A stretch of 64,000 nucleotides of DNA from positions 29,699,898 through 29,763,897 of the forward strand of contig NC_072457.1 of NCBI RefSeq assembly GCF_027596085.1. The letters are read 5' to 3'. Source of the stretch: Anoplopoma fimbria. Its lineage: Eukaryota > Chordata > Actinopteri > Perciformes > Anoplopomatidae. Shown piece after piece: positions 34,220 through 47,255 of the stretch. The number at the start of each line of letters is the position of its first letter. The stretch's first letter is position 1. The position numbers were made by a program, and so were the translations under genes. The notes under the pieces are model-generated. The model was not told the origin of the DNA and searched no databases. It saw only the letters and a program-made list of their open reading frames with translations.

Positions 34220-36654
34220 CCACTCATACAACCTTTTCTGAAATTCTTCAGAGCAGGTGGACTTCCCACTTTTCCAACACAAAACCGAAAGACAAAAAGC
34301 CACTTCAGAACTCGACGACTTCTAGCCCCCCTGGGACTTAGCGGATTAGTTAGGAGTGAGGGAGCGAGAGGAGAGAAAGACTCAAGAGTGAAAGACATAA
34401 AGAGGGAAGTAAGAGAGAGAGATTGGCTTCCCCTTTCTATTCCCATTGTGGGCCATGGGCCGTGCCGTCTGAATAGCTATGCTAATAGGCAGCTGAAAGT
34501 ACGAAGAGATAACACAAAACCCACTTGACTTTCTGACACCTACTTGAGTGAGGCCGCAGCGTTTTCCATGGCTAGTTGTTATTCATAGGGCCCTCAAAGT
34601 AGCCTGTCTGTCAGCCTTAGCGTGGACAGCCATTTTTGCTTTGGAGTAAAATAGTCAGGCATAGAGCAGGTTCTCTTCTCCGTGGGTTACCGTTTACAAT
34701 TGGCAGCTTAAGTATTAATTATCATTTAAATGCTTGTAGGAATGAAGAGGGTCTTTTTGAAGGTAGGAGTGCAGATTAAGGTCTTGCTGTGGTTATGGAG
34801 ATTTAGCTTGACCTTTGGCAGGAGGTCAGCAACGACTGGGATTTAATCATCTTGCAGCAGCTGCAGGGTCTCAACAAATAGCTGAATTTAACATGAGATA
34901 TCCTGAGTACCCCTATGTGGAACTGCCTCGACCCACAAGGAGCAGCAGTAGATGGTGGTCAAGGAGAACATCACCTGGAACGTTATTTACTATGACCGTG
35001 TAGCTTCCCCACACCCAGAACAGAAAGAGAGAGCAAGAGGCAAAGGTCTACGCGAAAAGAACGACATGACAGCCTATGTAAAACTACACTTTTTATACAT
35101 CCAATGAGCCTCCAAAAACTATAGATCTATGAGTGGAAAACCACCCCCTCTGGATAAACACACAGGCAAACACATCCTAATACACTGAAGGGTGTTACCA
35201 TGGTGAAAAATATTTTCAATGACATTTTGAAGGGACAAAATCTACCTCAGAGGCTTTTCAAAGTGAATGATTTGTCTTTTTCCTTCTTCAAGCTCGTTCT
35301 TTCAAATATGAGTAGTTTACAATCAATGTGGGGACAAAAAAACTCATCAGAACTTTTGTGCAACTTCACAATATGACCTCCGAAATAAAGACTGTGATGA
35401 GGTTTTTCCATCAGGAGTTCAGCACTGGCATTCAGATTTAAATGAACTGATCACAGTCCAAAACCTTCATTCGAATTCTGTAGTTTTTTTTTTTTTTTTT
35501 TAAACACCCAAGACTGTTCAGATTCCAGGATGTTATTTTTAATGAGGACGAGTTTTGATACATCGAGGAGGTAATCCTCATGTGTATATGGTGTAAAGGC
35601 AGAAAAGAGAGTGACATGGCATGGACAGTTGAGTTGATTAAAGGGGATGTGATGGTTCCTGATTAAAGGGTAAGTTTTGTCCCATATCTTCTGGGCTGTG
35701 ACAGCTTAAGATGGCAGCTCACTGCCATGGAGTGGAGGCTCACACCCATCACCGGGAGCAGTAATGAGAGGAGCCCTCTTCCTGGCACCGATTGAAGATG
35801 GTGGAAATATACTTCTTCTTTTCAGTCTTGCAAATCATACAGTACAGATTTGTTTGATCAACATTCAAACAACTTCTTCCTTCTCCGCACGGCTTGAATC
35901 ACTGATTGGTGTCAAACTGCTTTTTTTCCCCAATTTCTTTTTTTTTTTTAAAACAGCAGAGAGGAGAAAAAAGTGTTTAAATTCCATGTGGCTAAATTAC
36001 GAGATCTTTCATCTAGCATTGACTTACTAAAATGTTATTTCAATTTTGTTTTTCACTGACGGTACTTCATTGCTTCTGGGCATCCTGTTCAAAAGCCCCC
36101 TGTCAATGAGAGAAAATTGCATCAGCCAAAGCTTGAGATGTCTCCAATAAAGAAGAATCACTTAAATGCTATTGCACTTCACGTCAGAGATTGTGTTGTC
36201 ATTTTGCCCTCAATCGCAGCATTGCTTTGATGCTGGCCTTCTTGTTCCGAAATAAGAAAGAAAATACAATTACAGCCAAGTCCCTGAAAGTCTTTCCACG
36301 TTTCAGATTCTTTCTTTTATTCAGGTTTTGGGTACAAATCATTATTTTGTTCCACGTTCTTGTGTAAATTGCACTGATAATTACTGGGCTGAAATCTGTG
36401 TCTGGGAGCACAAAGCTAGCCCTCACCATCTTTTTACAATGGAGGCAATTTGCATCTGCTTTCACTGCGGCTGCTGTGGCGAGCCCCTGAGAATCAAAGG
36501 TTCATTAATGCGTCCAACCACAGTTTATTAGCAGCTGTTCAGGTGGCTTTTGAAAAGTGTGCGAGTATGTGTGTATCTGTGTGTGTATGTGAAAGAGAAA
36601 AGACAGACATTGTGAAGCCCTGTTCGCACTTATCTTCACCGTGTGTAAGACGGC
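34218..36654. other. Non-coding stretch, no gene seen
   Basis: Mixed AT-rich DNA with T-runs at 35484-35501 and 35937-35949. The short frames (34815-35003, 35764-36030, 36199-36465) show no domain. Confidence 0.5.
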
Positions 36655-36740
36655 AACTAACTATTATCTTTTTATTGATTAATCTATGGACAATTTTTTG
36701 ATTAGTTGATAAATACTTTGATTAACTTAACAATTAATAA
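36655..36740. repeat. Possible AT-rich MITE-like repeat fragment
   Basis: TTTATTGATTAATCTATGG, ATTTTTTGATTAGTTGATAA and TTTGATTAACTTAACAATTA resemble a fish repeat built on alternating GATTAATC phrases. A similar phrase, ACAATTAGTTAATTGACGGG, occurs at about 51024-51043. Both are degenerate. Confidence 0.35.
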
Positions 36741-39437
36741 TGACAAATGTACCATTCATTTTCCAACCCTTTGTTCAAGCATTGTGTCATAAAATACTTA
36801 TTTGGTTTCCAAACTGTCCCAAATAAAGTGCCAAATATTGAAGGCCATGATTCACATTAAAGATCAAGTCCAACATAAATTCAGCTCAACATAAATATTT
36901 AAGGCATGTGTTAGTAGTTGAAATGTTGGTCAGTTCAAGTGAACATCTGAAATAGGGGGATGATCTGTCAAAAAAACAAAACTATATCAGCACTGATCTT
37001 AATATTGAACTTTTCTCAATAATAAAAAGGAAAGCAAGAGTTCAATTAGCTTTACAGCTGAGGAATGTAAGCATGTTACTGTATATAATCTGAAGTCACG
37101 TTTCCTCTTTTCTTCATTCATCTTTGATTATTTGAGTGGGGTTGTCATTCTTTGGGTAGGCATTTATCCAAAGTATGTTAGCTCCTCTTCCTTACCATTT
37201 CACTGTTAGTATCATCGTCTTGATAATGTCCATTGTCTTCTCACTGTTGATGTGCTCATCTGAATCTGAGCCAAGCAAAGTGTCCAGCAGGGACACTGGC
37301 CTCCTGTTTTAACTGGTGGTTTGGCACTGGCCCAGGCAGCCTGATCCACATTATGATGTTGCTGTGTTTCCTCTTTCTCCCTTGTTTATTCTTGCAGTGC
37401 AAGAAATTGAACTTTGACTTGCATGTTTAGCCTCTCATCTGATGGTCGGAACTTTATTCTGTGTAATCTTTGGTCAAGGGGCAGCTGCAGCAATGCATAT
37501 ATTTTCATGCATCATCTTTGAATGTGATCTCCTGCTCCCATCTTGAAGTTATATATTGTGCTGCCATTCTCAAATTAAAGTTAAAGTTAGATTTAAATGC
37601 AACAAACGAAGAACAGATCGTGTTCATCTGGTTATTTAACTTGGGTTGCTTGCACATTTATACCGAAAGCTAAAATTGAAACGGATGATTCAAATTTAAT
37701 TTCATACTGGAGAACATGCTATTGAGCCCAAACCCTTACTTGAGGCACATTTGAAATTCATTTTGGTGTGCCTTAAATGTCTTATGGTAGATGTGAACTC
37801 TTATGGTAGATGTGAACTCTTGGTCCATACTAGGATGATCTTCAAACTAAATTTCAATAAAAATATGGATATAGACAAGGTTAGAGGTCCAAATAGATAA
37901 AGATGTAAGCAACGTGTCTGAACTCTACTTTTCCAATAAGGATCAAATGTTCTCAGGGTGCTTTTGATGTTGTTCAGCAGACAACATGAAAGCAAATGGG
38001 GCAGTTTGAGAAGCACATGCTGTTTGTAGTTCACCTGGGATTTCAAAGTATGAGGAAAATTAGAGGAATCAGAAAGAAAAACAAGAAAAGAATACTTCTC
38101 CTAAACATTTCAGATTAAACTTTAAGTGGAGTGCATGCCTTCGAATTTCATTGATCAAAGCGTCCGAGTTTAAAAATGGCTTGTACTCAAGACTGCAGAG
38201 CAACTGAACATAACTCCCTTCACCTAATTTTCATTCTCTGTGCTAGTGTTGTCTGCATAACAATCCCTTAAAGAAAAAACAATAAGGAAATCACATTTTG
38301 TATTAGATCTCTAAAATGATTTCCATTAAAAGGAATCTTAACTAACTTAACATTTTGCTCACGTGCAGGCCCATTGACAAATTGGAGATTTTTTTTAGAG
38401 CTGAGCCTGACCAATGAAATTATTTTTTATGCTGTTATAGTGACAGGGGAGATGCTGAGGCTGTTTGGCTCGACCATCTATCACACAATCTCTGACACGG
38501 GGGTAAATCAATCAAAAATAAGACCGGAGGAGAACCACTGTGCTCGTTGCCCGGCCTTATTTTGTTGCCAAATGCTAATATCATACAGCAGAGCAGTCCG
38601 AATATCACTGACTCTTCAGGAGAAAATGCACATGTTCACCTAATAAAAACCATGAGATGGAGGAAGGGAAAGAGAGCACAGGAAGAGAGGTGAGACAGGA
38701 GGGGTGGAATGGAAATGTCGCCATGGCACAATGGAACTATATAAATCTAAGCGAGTGCATTTGATCATGGGCTTTTGACAGAAGCAGTGATGGAAGAATG
38801 GGGTTGAGAGAGCGGATGTGAAGGCGAGGAAGTGTAAGGCCCTGATGTGACTAGCTACGGACGTTTTGTGATTTCGTGCACGTCCAGAACACTGGCTCTT
38901 TGTCATGCCAAAGTACAGCGGTGGCAAGGGTATAGTGCTGTGATATTTCCAGCTCGCCGCAGTGACACATGTAGTGGCTCCAGGCCATGCAGGTTTAGTT
39001 AGAGCCTGACTCATGGCCATGATGTAGCGTCTCATACATGATAGCTTTGAGACATATGAGCTGGTATTTCCAGTGCCAGACACGGGCCGCCATTTCCTCG
39101 GCTGGATAAAAAGAAGAAAAAAAAACATTCCCAAAGGAGAACTCTGGATGGATTGTGTTCTTAGGTTTAGGAGCAGGTCTAAAACCAATGCTGTCAAACC
39201 AATTCCTAACATGCTTTGTGACAAAGAATCCAGCTGAGAACATAAAAATGAATTACTCTCATTAGGTTTATTGAGGAGTTCTGGCCTGTGCTGTGCATCA
39301 GTAACTGTGAGAGTCAGAACATAACCAAGTCGCAGAGGAGCAACAGTAAAGCTAATAAAACTGTAATCACGACTAGTACCCCAAGTAATAGAGTTTAGAG
39401 TGAATTTAAATTCATCAAAGCAACTAACAGGCAACAA
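36741..39437. other. Non-coding stretch, no confident gene
   Basis: AT-rich DNA. It holds the exact 19-bp tandem duplication at 37781-37818 and a 266-codon minus-strand open frame at 38640-39440. That frame is long for AT-rich DNA but has no recognisable domain, no repeat explanation and no splice context, so it is treated as an unproven ORF. Confidence 0.5.
37781..37818. repeat. Exact 19-bp tandem duplication
   Basis: CTTATGGTAGATGTGAACT at 37781-37799 is repeated without change at 37800-37818. No divergence between units suggests a recent slip or an assembly effect. Confidence 0.95.
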
Positions 39438-40382
39438 CAATTGACCCTCAGCTAAGTCCTGCCCCCCGCTGCTACTCCTTCAAGCTGTCAGAGCTACCAT
39501 TGAGCCCAAAGCTCTCCCAGAAATGTTATCACATTTTTGGAAAAACTAAAAGCGCTAAAAACTGCCTAACTTTACACCTCACAGCGTGAACCAACAAAAT
39601 CACGAGGGCTTGTTCTTTCCACTGGCAGACTCAGATTGTTAATATAAGTGTTTGACATCATAAAAAAAGCACCAAATTTCATTCAAAGCCGTCAGAAACC
39701 AAATAAAACTCACGAGCCCCCCTTGGTTATTCATTCCACCATTCAAACATTCAAAAACTTTACAGCAACCTTAACTTCCAGCATTAGATGTGAAAATATT
39801 CTGGCTCTACAACAGCTGTTTCCCCCCGCTGCCTCTCTAATGTCTGCCCTCCTTCTTGCTCCTCTCCAGATATTTTCACACCTAACAATATGAAATAAGA
39901 GAGAGATATAGCTGCTGTTTCTGGTCGGATAAAAAGGATTTAACTCTTCAACAAAAATGCCTTTCTCTCTAGGGACCCTTTATATTATTCACTGTTACAA
40001 TCATTAAAAAGCAAAAGCAGCATGTGTACATTCAGCACACCTTCAGTAGCCAGCGTAGGATAGAGGTGTTGATGTGCTGTACTCTGCTATTGTTAGCTCC
40101 ACAGGGTTTTTCAAAGAAACGTTACATTTTCAAAACATTTATCTCATCCAACCTCTCCAGGTAACAAGTATCACTATGGCCTGTGCCCCAGGCACAATGT
40201 TTAACCATGACTAGTTTGAAATTCAAAAAACCTGCCTGAAAATAAAGAAAATCTGAAACAACTTCGTGAGAGTCTATGGAGGAGACCTGATTAGTTATCT
40301 GACCCTGGTCAAAGCTAGCTGATGCAAGGCTATGATCTGCCCTCCTGGGGCAGGACTTACCAAAGGTTCAATTAAGTCTGTC
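39438..40382. mobile_element. Segment bounded by inverted repeats (possible DNA transposon)
   Basis: TAAGTCCTGCCCC at 39455-39467 is the exact reverse complement of GGGGCAGGACTTA at about 40354-40366. The match continues outward with 11 of 15 positions, up to AATTG on the left and CAATT on the right, so the arms are about 28 bp. The roughly 890-bp interior is AT-rich with no transposase. This layout fits a non-autonomous DNA transposon, but a clear target-site duplication was not seen and the true outer edges are uncertain. Confidence 0.5.
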
Positions 40383-42259
40383 AATTTCCTTTTATGTTTC
40401 TGTTTTGTATCAGTGTTTAGGATGTCACAATACCAATGAAAGTGAAATTGAACAATTCTCAATGCAAAACTTCTATACCACAGTCAAAAACAGAAACAAA
40501 ACAATGAATCCCATATACTTAAATGTTTATCTATTACCGTTTACATCCTTTTTTGCAAATGTTGTATTAATCCCTGGTGATCCACCTGGAAATTCTCACC
40601 CCAAAATAAATTTCACCCGATAACATTTAAACACATCATGATGACCTTATTTTTACTGAATAGAGCTTAAATGCATAATGATGCATTTCCCAATTCCCAA
40701 TGCAATCTCCATTACCCATTAGTTCTGTTATTTAGTCAAGCAGGACGATGCTGCTGACCAACAGCTGCTGAAAGCTCATGTTATTTCCTCTCCTTGGACG
40801 ATTCCTGTAAAGATTTGTTCTTCCCCGTGTAGAACTATCAGAGAAATTCTCTATCATACCCGGGATGGCAGTAGACAGTTAGTCTTGAGCCCTAATTTCT
40901 GTATCTAAGGCTACTGAAGTACTGTAGAAAAAAAACAAATACAGTATCTCTTCTTGTGACATCCTTAATCAGTCTAAGAGGAATATTAAATTGGCTATGA
41001 AAATGTCATGGGGATGAATTAAATCAAGCTGTATATTTTTGACAGAAGGTGGTATGACTTACACACTGGTAGTAATATCTATGTTTTGACATTAGCTGGT
41101 CACATCACATATCTCTTAGCCGGTTTACAACCTGCCAAGACAAACTTGAAGAACAGGCTTAGCTAACATACATCTTAGGCCATAATGTCATAAACAAGCT
41201 ATCAAAGTGTTGCTCATCTTGTAAGGCAGGTCATTTGTCATCAGTCCCAGCTTACTGCAGTGGTGACCTGTCAATTATGATTAGCAGGGAGCAGCATTAT
41301 TAAGCTATGAATATGTTCAGCTACTTGCGCTGAATGAAAGTGTAAATGGACACCATCCTTACCACTAGACTGAGGTTCAAGAACAGAAAAAGCACTGTTA
41401 ATACAAGAAAAAGCATTGTCTTCTCTCATGGATGGTAAAAACTTTTATCCCATGATGCACTGTCTTGTAAAAGTATATCCATTGGCTTCATTTTTGTGTG
41501 AGACATCTTTAATTTAAAAACTCACAGCCTCAGTCAATGTGCAACTATCCATTTTTAGAGTACATCAGACCTTTAGTACCTTAAGTATAAAATCCTTTTT
41601 TTTCACATTTCAAGTGTTCTTGGGATCAGGTTTGATACTATGCTTATGCACTCGTCCTCGTAAAATGACTCCAAAACAAACACACCCGCTACCACTACTT
41701 CTAATGTCAACCCCTCGTCAGCTGAGCCTAATAAGCTGCTCGGCTGCAACGATAACCCAATGCAAAATCCATCAAAACATGTAGTCTCCAGTTCACACAA
41801 ACAGGAGAGTTAGCCACAATGTTACGTGCAGTGTTGCGGACACATGCAGACACTTTAATCTTCACCGAATCAATTAGTTTAGCTGCGAGGTTCTCAGCTG
41901 TGTGTCTGCCTGGCATTCTCTGTCAGGGTTTCTGCCAGTGTATTGCAAGGTGTTATTTGAAAAAAAGTGCTCAATTTAGCAATAATTACATTTCATTTTT
42001 GGGTGAAAAACTATCTTAATAGTCTTGGTAGGTTATTACAAGTCTCCGTGATTGAGAAAAATTAAAATAAAAAAATATTACCATTCCTATATTTCTTCAG
42101 CATTTCCTTAAAAGTAACATAGACTCAATCATCACTTCTGACCCACTACAAGTGTGTGGCAGTGTCTGTTTCTGCAGAGACCCTGCATTCTGCCTGGATT
42201 GTCTCTTTCCTTTGTATTTGCTATGTTGGTTTCTGAGTGTCAGCCTTTAAGGGTTGAGA

Positions 42260-42260
<1 letters not shown>
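40383..42260. other. Non-coding stretch, no gene seen
   Basis: AT-rich DNA. The overlapping short frames at 41539-42019 on both strands show no domain. Confidence 0.5.

Positions 42261-42337
<77 letters not shown>
42261..42337. repeat. (AC)38 microsatellite
   Basis: An uninterrupted AC tract. Poly-Thr/His and poly-Cys/Val frames are by-products. Confidence 0.98.
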
Positions 42338-42340
<3 letters not shown>

Positions 42341-42659
42341 GCATTCAGGCAGAGCAGAAAGGCCATTACACAGCAGAGTCAAGTGGACAGGATAAAGCAT
42401 TAGCTTCAACTGCATTCATTCAAAATACAGCAATGCTGCCACCTCTTTCAGGGTTGTGCAGAGTTGTGGGTCGTGTTTAGTTTTCCTTGAGAACATAACC
42501 AGAAAAAGAAATCTGAAAATAACATTTTCTGTAAGAGCATTTGTTTCTTGTCTCACATTGGGAACGCTTATGGTGTGACCTCATCGGAAGCTCCCATTGC
42601 AATCTGCCAGCCAGGATTGGCTGGAACTAAGCACGTCAGTGTCAAAGAGGCCCTCCCCC

Positions 42660-42670
42660 TATAAAAGGGC
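42660..42670 (+). promoter_or_regulatory. TATA-box-like element
   Basis: TATAAAAGGGC matches the strong vertebrate TATA consensus, and CCCTCCCCC precedes it directly. No coding start is recognised within the next few hundred bases. The LINE endonuclease relic begins about 250 bp downstream. Whether it ever drove transcription is unknown. Confidence 0.3.
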
Positions 42671-42737
42671 TAGAGACTACGAGCAGAAGTTCCAAATATG
42701 TCCGGCTGGGACCAAATATGGCTTCCACTGCAGCAGG

Positions 42738-42848
42738 TCGATCCCCGATATCCGGTTTTGAAACCGATAGAACAGTAGTAAATAATTGGATTATCGATAA
42801 GGTTCAGAGTTACAAGTATAAATAAAATCCTAACGATACCCATTCCAA
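42738..42848 (-). mobile_element. Short non-autonomous transposon, deleted inverted copy
   Basis: On the minus strand it reads AATGGGTATCGTTAGGATTT, then CTTATCGATAATCC, TATTTACTACTGTTCTATCG and ACCGGATATCGGGG. These match, in order, the start and end of the 19396-19741 element, with the central roughly 230 bp missing. Confidence 0.65.
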
Positions 42849-42908
42849 TACTGGACTCTGCACTCCAGCTGGCAGGCTTCCAGCTCTTCATTCATACTGT
42901 TCAGTGAT

Positions 42909-43560
42909 TACATTCCACCGCAGGCCAACATGCAGGAGACACAGCGCACACTCACCGACCAGATACTGTGTGTGGAGCGGACCAACCCGGACTCCTTAGT
43001 TATTGTCCTTGCCAACTTTAACAAAGGAAACCTCAGCGATGAACTCCCCAAATACAGACAGTTAATCAAATGCCAACCAGAGAGGAGAACACTTTAGATC
43101 ACTGTTACAGCACAATAAGCGGGGCCACGGTCCCTCGCGCTGTACTGGGCGATGGACCAGGTCGTGGTCCATCGGATTCCTGCATACAGGCAGATATTAA
43201 AGCTCTGTGAGCCTGTTTTGAAGAAATCAAAGTGGACCAGTGAAGGAGTTGGGACAAGAACAGGTTTAAAGAGTCAAAGTACAAGTTTAGCAAGGCGGTG
43301 AGAGACGCTAAACGACAGTACTCTGACAAACTGCAACACCAGCTCTCAGCAAGTGACTCTTAGGGTTAAGAGTCTGCCTGGAGAGGTCTCGCCTGGCAAA
43401 CAAGCTGAATGAGTTCTACTGACTCCTTGAAAGACAATGGGACAGTTCTGACCCAATCAGCCATGAGCCTATCCACCAGTTCCAGACCACCAGGTCCCCC
43501 TCCCCCAGCTCAGCAGGAGCTTATGCCTCACAACCACCAATCCCAGATTCCTTGTACGTG
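42909..43560 (+). pseudogene. LINE endonuclease/linker relic (jockey/Rex-like)
   Basis: The plus-strand frame from 42909 reads YIPPQANMQETQRTL, then DSLVIVLANFNKGNL and ELPKYRQLIKC. This is the apurinic-endonuclease domain of a fish non-LTR retrotransposon. The family motif LGDFN has become LANFN, so the acidic catalytic residue is lost. After an in-frame stop near 43096, further family blocks follow with frameshifts: VPRAVLGDG (normally LGHSDH), [20 protein letters not shown] at about 43263-43322, then LNEFY plus a stop and an ERQWDSSDP segment. The reverse transcriptase is absent downstream. Compared with a full-length ORF2 (roughly 900-1000 residues) only the front third remains, with an internal deletion between the IPAYRQ-like and FKESKY blocks. 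Non-functional relic. Confidence 0.85.
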
Positions 43561-44625
43561 TAATGTACTTGGCAATCAGTTTCAGATTTTCTGATTCTGA
43601 ACTCAAGTTTTATTTCTCCGATTCACTGCTTTAGCTCACTCGACAATCTCTTTCTCCCTCTATATCAAGTGCCATTTTTCACTTCTATATCATGATAACA
43701 AGCTACACAGCTTTTTCAAGTCACTTGTGGTAACATTTATGAATATCCCAATAGTGGAAATGTACCACAATCAACTTATTGTGAATGTTTAGCGCAATCA
43801 GTGATATAATCCTATATCGTCCAGTATAGGAATTCCCTAACCCATAGTAACGTTAGCATGAAAGCATGCATTGCTTTCCCTTTGAGCATGTCCCTGAACC
43901 ATTTCGCCAATATTGTATTTCCCTAGAGCCTAGAATCAGAGTTTTACAACTCAAATGTATCTACTCTGGCACCCAAAATCACGACAAGATGGAATTTTCA
44001 GTTTTGTAACTTTAACCCACCACTCTGATGTGATTTGTGTTCGCCTGCAGCACACACAACGTGATGTAATTCTGATGTTGGCTATAAAAAGGTCTATAAC
44101 TCAGAATAATAAATGTTGATGCATCATGAATAAAGTGGGATTACTATTACTTACTTCATTGGCTATCGGGGATAATTGGGGTAATGCATAAATCAGAAAA
44201 AAAATAAAAAATGTGAACGATTCATTTGAATACTGATTTGGAAGTCAATAACCATAGCAACGGTCAAAGCTTTTTTGAGCATTTTGGTCAGCTTTAGAAG
44301 GAACTGCAATGAAATGTCTGTCAGCTAACACTGTAACACGTTTGAGCAAACTTCACAGACAAAGCCCTCTCATCCTCAATATGAATCATCCATGGCCTCC
44401 TATTGATACTTAGCTTTTTATAGGTGTTAATGAAATCCTTTCTTTTCATTGTATGTCTTCTAACAATTTGAAGAGAGGGAGAAAGGAACGTAGTAAATAA
44501 AGGGAGACTGAGGTGAAGGATGACAACAGTTCTGGGGCGGCGCAGGTGGTGAGAATGAGGTAAGGTATTGGCATTGCTGTCTGAGCAAGAGCTTGTCTGA
44601 AATTATGTCGTTGCGGAGCAATAAA

Positions 44626-44628
<3 letters not shown>
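43561..44628. other. Non-coding stretch, no gene seen
   Basis: AT-rich DNA. It includes a possible repeat scrap at about 43755-43835. Confidence 0.5.
43755..43835 (+). repeat. Possible hAT-type MITE scrap
   Basis: ATTGTGAATGTTTAGCGCAA and GATATAATCCTATATCGTCC resemble the AT-rich arm of fish hAT-type repeats. GCGATAAAATCTTATATCAT at about 50581-50600 is a similar phrase. Identity is modest and boundaries are unclear. Confidence 0.3.

Positions 44629-44701
<73 letters not shown>
44629..44701. repeat. (AC)36 microsatellite
   Basis: An uninterrupted AC tract followed by AGAGACACAGAGAC. The frames across it are by-products. Confidence 0.98.
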
Positions 44702-44704
<3 letters not shown>

Positions 44705-47255
44705 ACACAGAGACAAACACACACCTTTGTGCAAACCAATTCAGATATAATGCACGGATGTCCTCTACGTTTCATCATCAAAGCACTATCAGGCTGCGCA
44801 GGGTCTGAAGGGGAGAATATGAACCGGATAAAACAAATCGTTTGATGTGTGAAAGACAGACACTCCAGCTCCAAAGTACTTAAGCTTCTCCTCCCAATGG
44901 ACTGAGGAGGGGAGGAGGGGTAGGAGCGAGGAATGAGCGCTCCCCTCTTTTATTTTACTCCCTTCTTCCGTTTATTCACGAGGAGTTTCCAAACCGTTGC
45001 GTCATTGTTTATGCAAGGTCCCAGTGTCGGCACGAGCAATTTGAATTAAATAGGCAAAATAAAGTCAATGTTGACAGACGTTTCAAAGTCGTGGAGGAGC
45101 GTTAAGAGAGAGAGGGACAGAGGAGACGGAGCGAGGGATAGTGAGCGATTTTGGATTGGAGCGAACATGAAATCTGATGTGTGTGTATGTATTAAACCAT
45201 CGCTGGATGAGGAGCAAATTGTTTGATAGGTTTCATGTTACGCACTGCTTTGATATCGGCTTGACATCACAAAATGCGTCTCATCCTTTGTGTTTTCCAT
45301 CTCTTTTTCCAAGTTCATTTAGTAAATCTTTTGATACACTCATTATTGGCTTTGAAAATCAACCAAAATGATTGTGCTGTTGAAATATGGCTTTCCACAG
45401 CCATTACTCGCTATCTTGTAGTGAAACAGATGGCAGATCCAATTTCTTTGTAGATATTAAAATATTCACCAAGCCGCCATTAATTCTTTGATTGTCTGGC
45501 TTGACAAAGGCATTTTAACTGTGGTTAATTTCCCTTCAAAGGAGTGAGAGAGTCTCAATGAGTTATGAGCATGAATATGGCTCTTTTCACAAGTCTTTTA
45601 AGATGAAAGGCACCCTCTGCTCCCATGTCAAACACCCAGCACACCTGACCCTTTTAAAGTGCAGAACGGCTATTTAATATTAAATTAAATTGTAATTGCA
45701 GATGTTTTTGCACGCAGGGTTTTGAAGATATTCAGATGTAAACCATAGACATTAATTTGATGATGCAAAAGTGATGTCTGATGTCGCTGCTGTCACAAAT
45801 TTTTTTTTTGAGCCTAAAATAATTCTGCATATATTAAGCTCAATGTCTCATGTTGGTTTTGGTCAGAGCTCCCGGTTTCCCCATCTGTGTGATGTCACAA
45901 AGAAATTTCATTATAGGCCATTAATGAGATTCACAAGCAGAATTACCATATCTGCAAACACTTGCTAATGATGACCATAGGACCGGAAAGATGGAGTGAT
46001 GAGATGAGTTTTGCTGAGGTTATGAGCATGTTGAGCAGATGCCAAGCCACCTGCTCTTCGACTTTAGCGAGGAAAACAAGACAGCGCACATTGCAACAGC
46101 AACAAACAGGAGGAAAAAGAATCCCCAGTCTGATCTCGTTAAGAACAACAAAAGGCCACAGCTGATTCACCAAACCAAAAAACGTTTTAGATAAAAACTC
46201 TCTTTTTCCTACCAACTTGCATTTCATTTCAAGAGTTAGAGCACTGCACCTGTTAATTAAGCCTACGCCAGTTTGTGTTAGGTCGCGGGGAGCCTTCATC
46301 AAGCAGGATTAGCAAGTGACTCAGAAGTCAGTGACATAAATGATGAAAAGGTTCCCCCAACTGCCTATATGCTTCTTTCTCCATTTGCCAGCATCTCTCT
46401 GTGCGTGTCTTTGATCCCATTGACTCCTGGAATTAACACGCAAATTGGTACCTCGATAGGTTTTCTGGCTAAAGACATCTGATCATAGGCCATTGTATTT
46501 ACACTTGGATATTAAGTTAGCTTGACATCTCGATATTGCCTACATACTATATGAAATCAGATGTGCAGAGGTGGGGAAATTGGCGGGCTTGTCAACAAAC
46601 TATGCACGTTCCAGGTCAAAAAGGTAGAGATTCAGAATATGCTCAAGGGACTGCTGCAACGTACAAGGAGCAGACTTCGTGACAGATGAACATAGCCGAA
46701 GGTATCACTAGGCCAAGTTATTGGGATCTTTGCCAGCTAGATTCTAAGCTGCTGGTACAAGTATATTGGCTTCCCCTCACAGTCACATCACTATCCCATT
46801 GCACGTCTTAGCAGTCTCCTTGAACCTCCTGAAGCAACACTGCCTTTGTTTTGATAGACACAATAGGTAGAGTTAACACAGAAAGGAATGGAAGAAGGTA
46901 AAAGTACATGGCAAGACTGTACAGACTGCATTTACAGCTGGCAGAGATCAAATCACAATGTGAGTTAGACCACCTCCAGATGTGACCATATGTTATACCA
47001 GGTGTAGATAAGTTAAGGATTCCAATAGATGTGTCTTTGTCAAGAAAATGATACACTGGCACACTATTTGTTAATGCAGCTAGATACAAAGAGGCAGCCA
47101 GTATATAGTCCCTCACAAGCTGAAGCAGTTGCATGTTTGTACTGAGTAAGCAATTCAATTCATTGCTTTAATATGGTTTTTTTTTGCACCCAGGTGAAAA
47201 TAGTCACACTGCAATTTACTTTTATATTTTTGAAGATGTATTGTATTGTACACAA
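44702..47255. other. Non-coding stretch, no gene seen
   Basis: Contains a G-rich block (GAGGGGAGGAGGGG) near 44906 and AT-rich DNA elsewhere. The overlapping frames at 45943-46302 (minus) and 45962-46165 (plus) show no domain. Confidence 0.5.
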
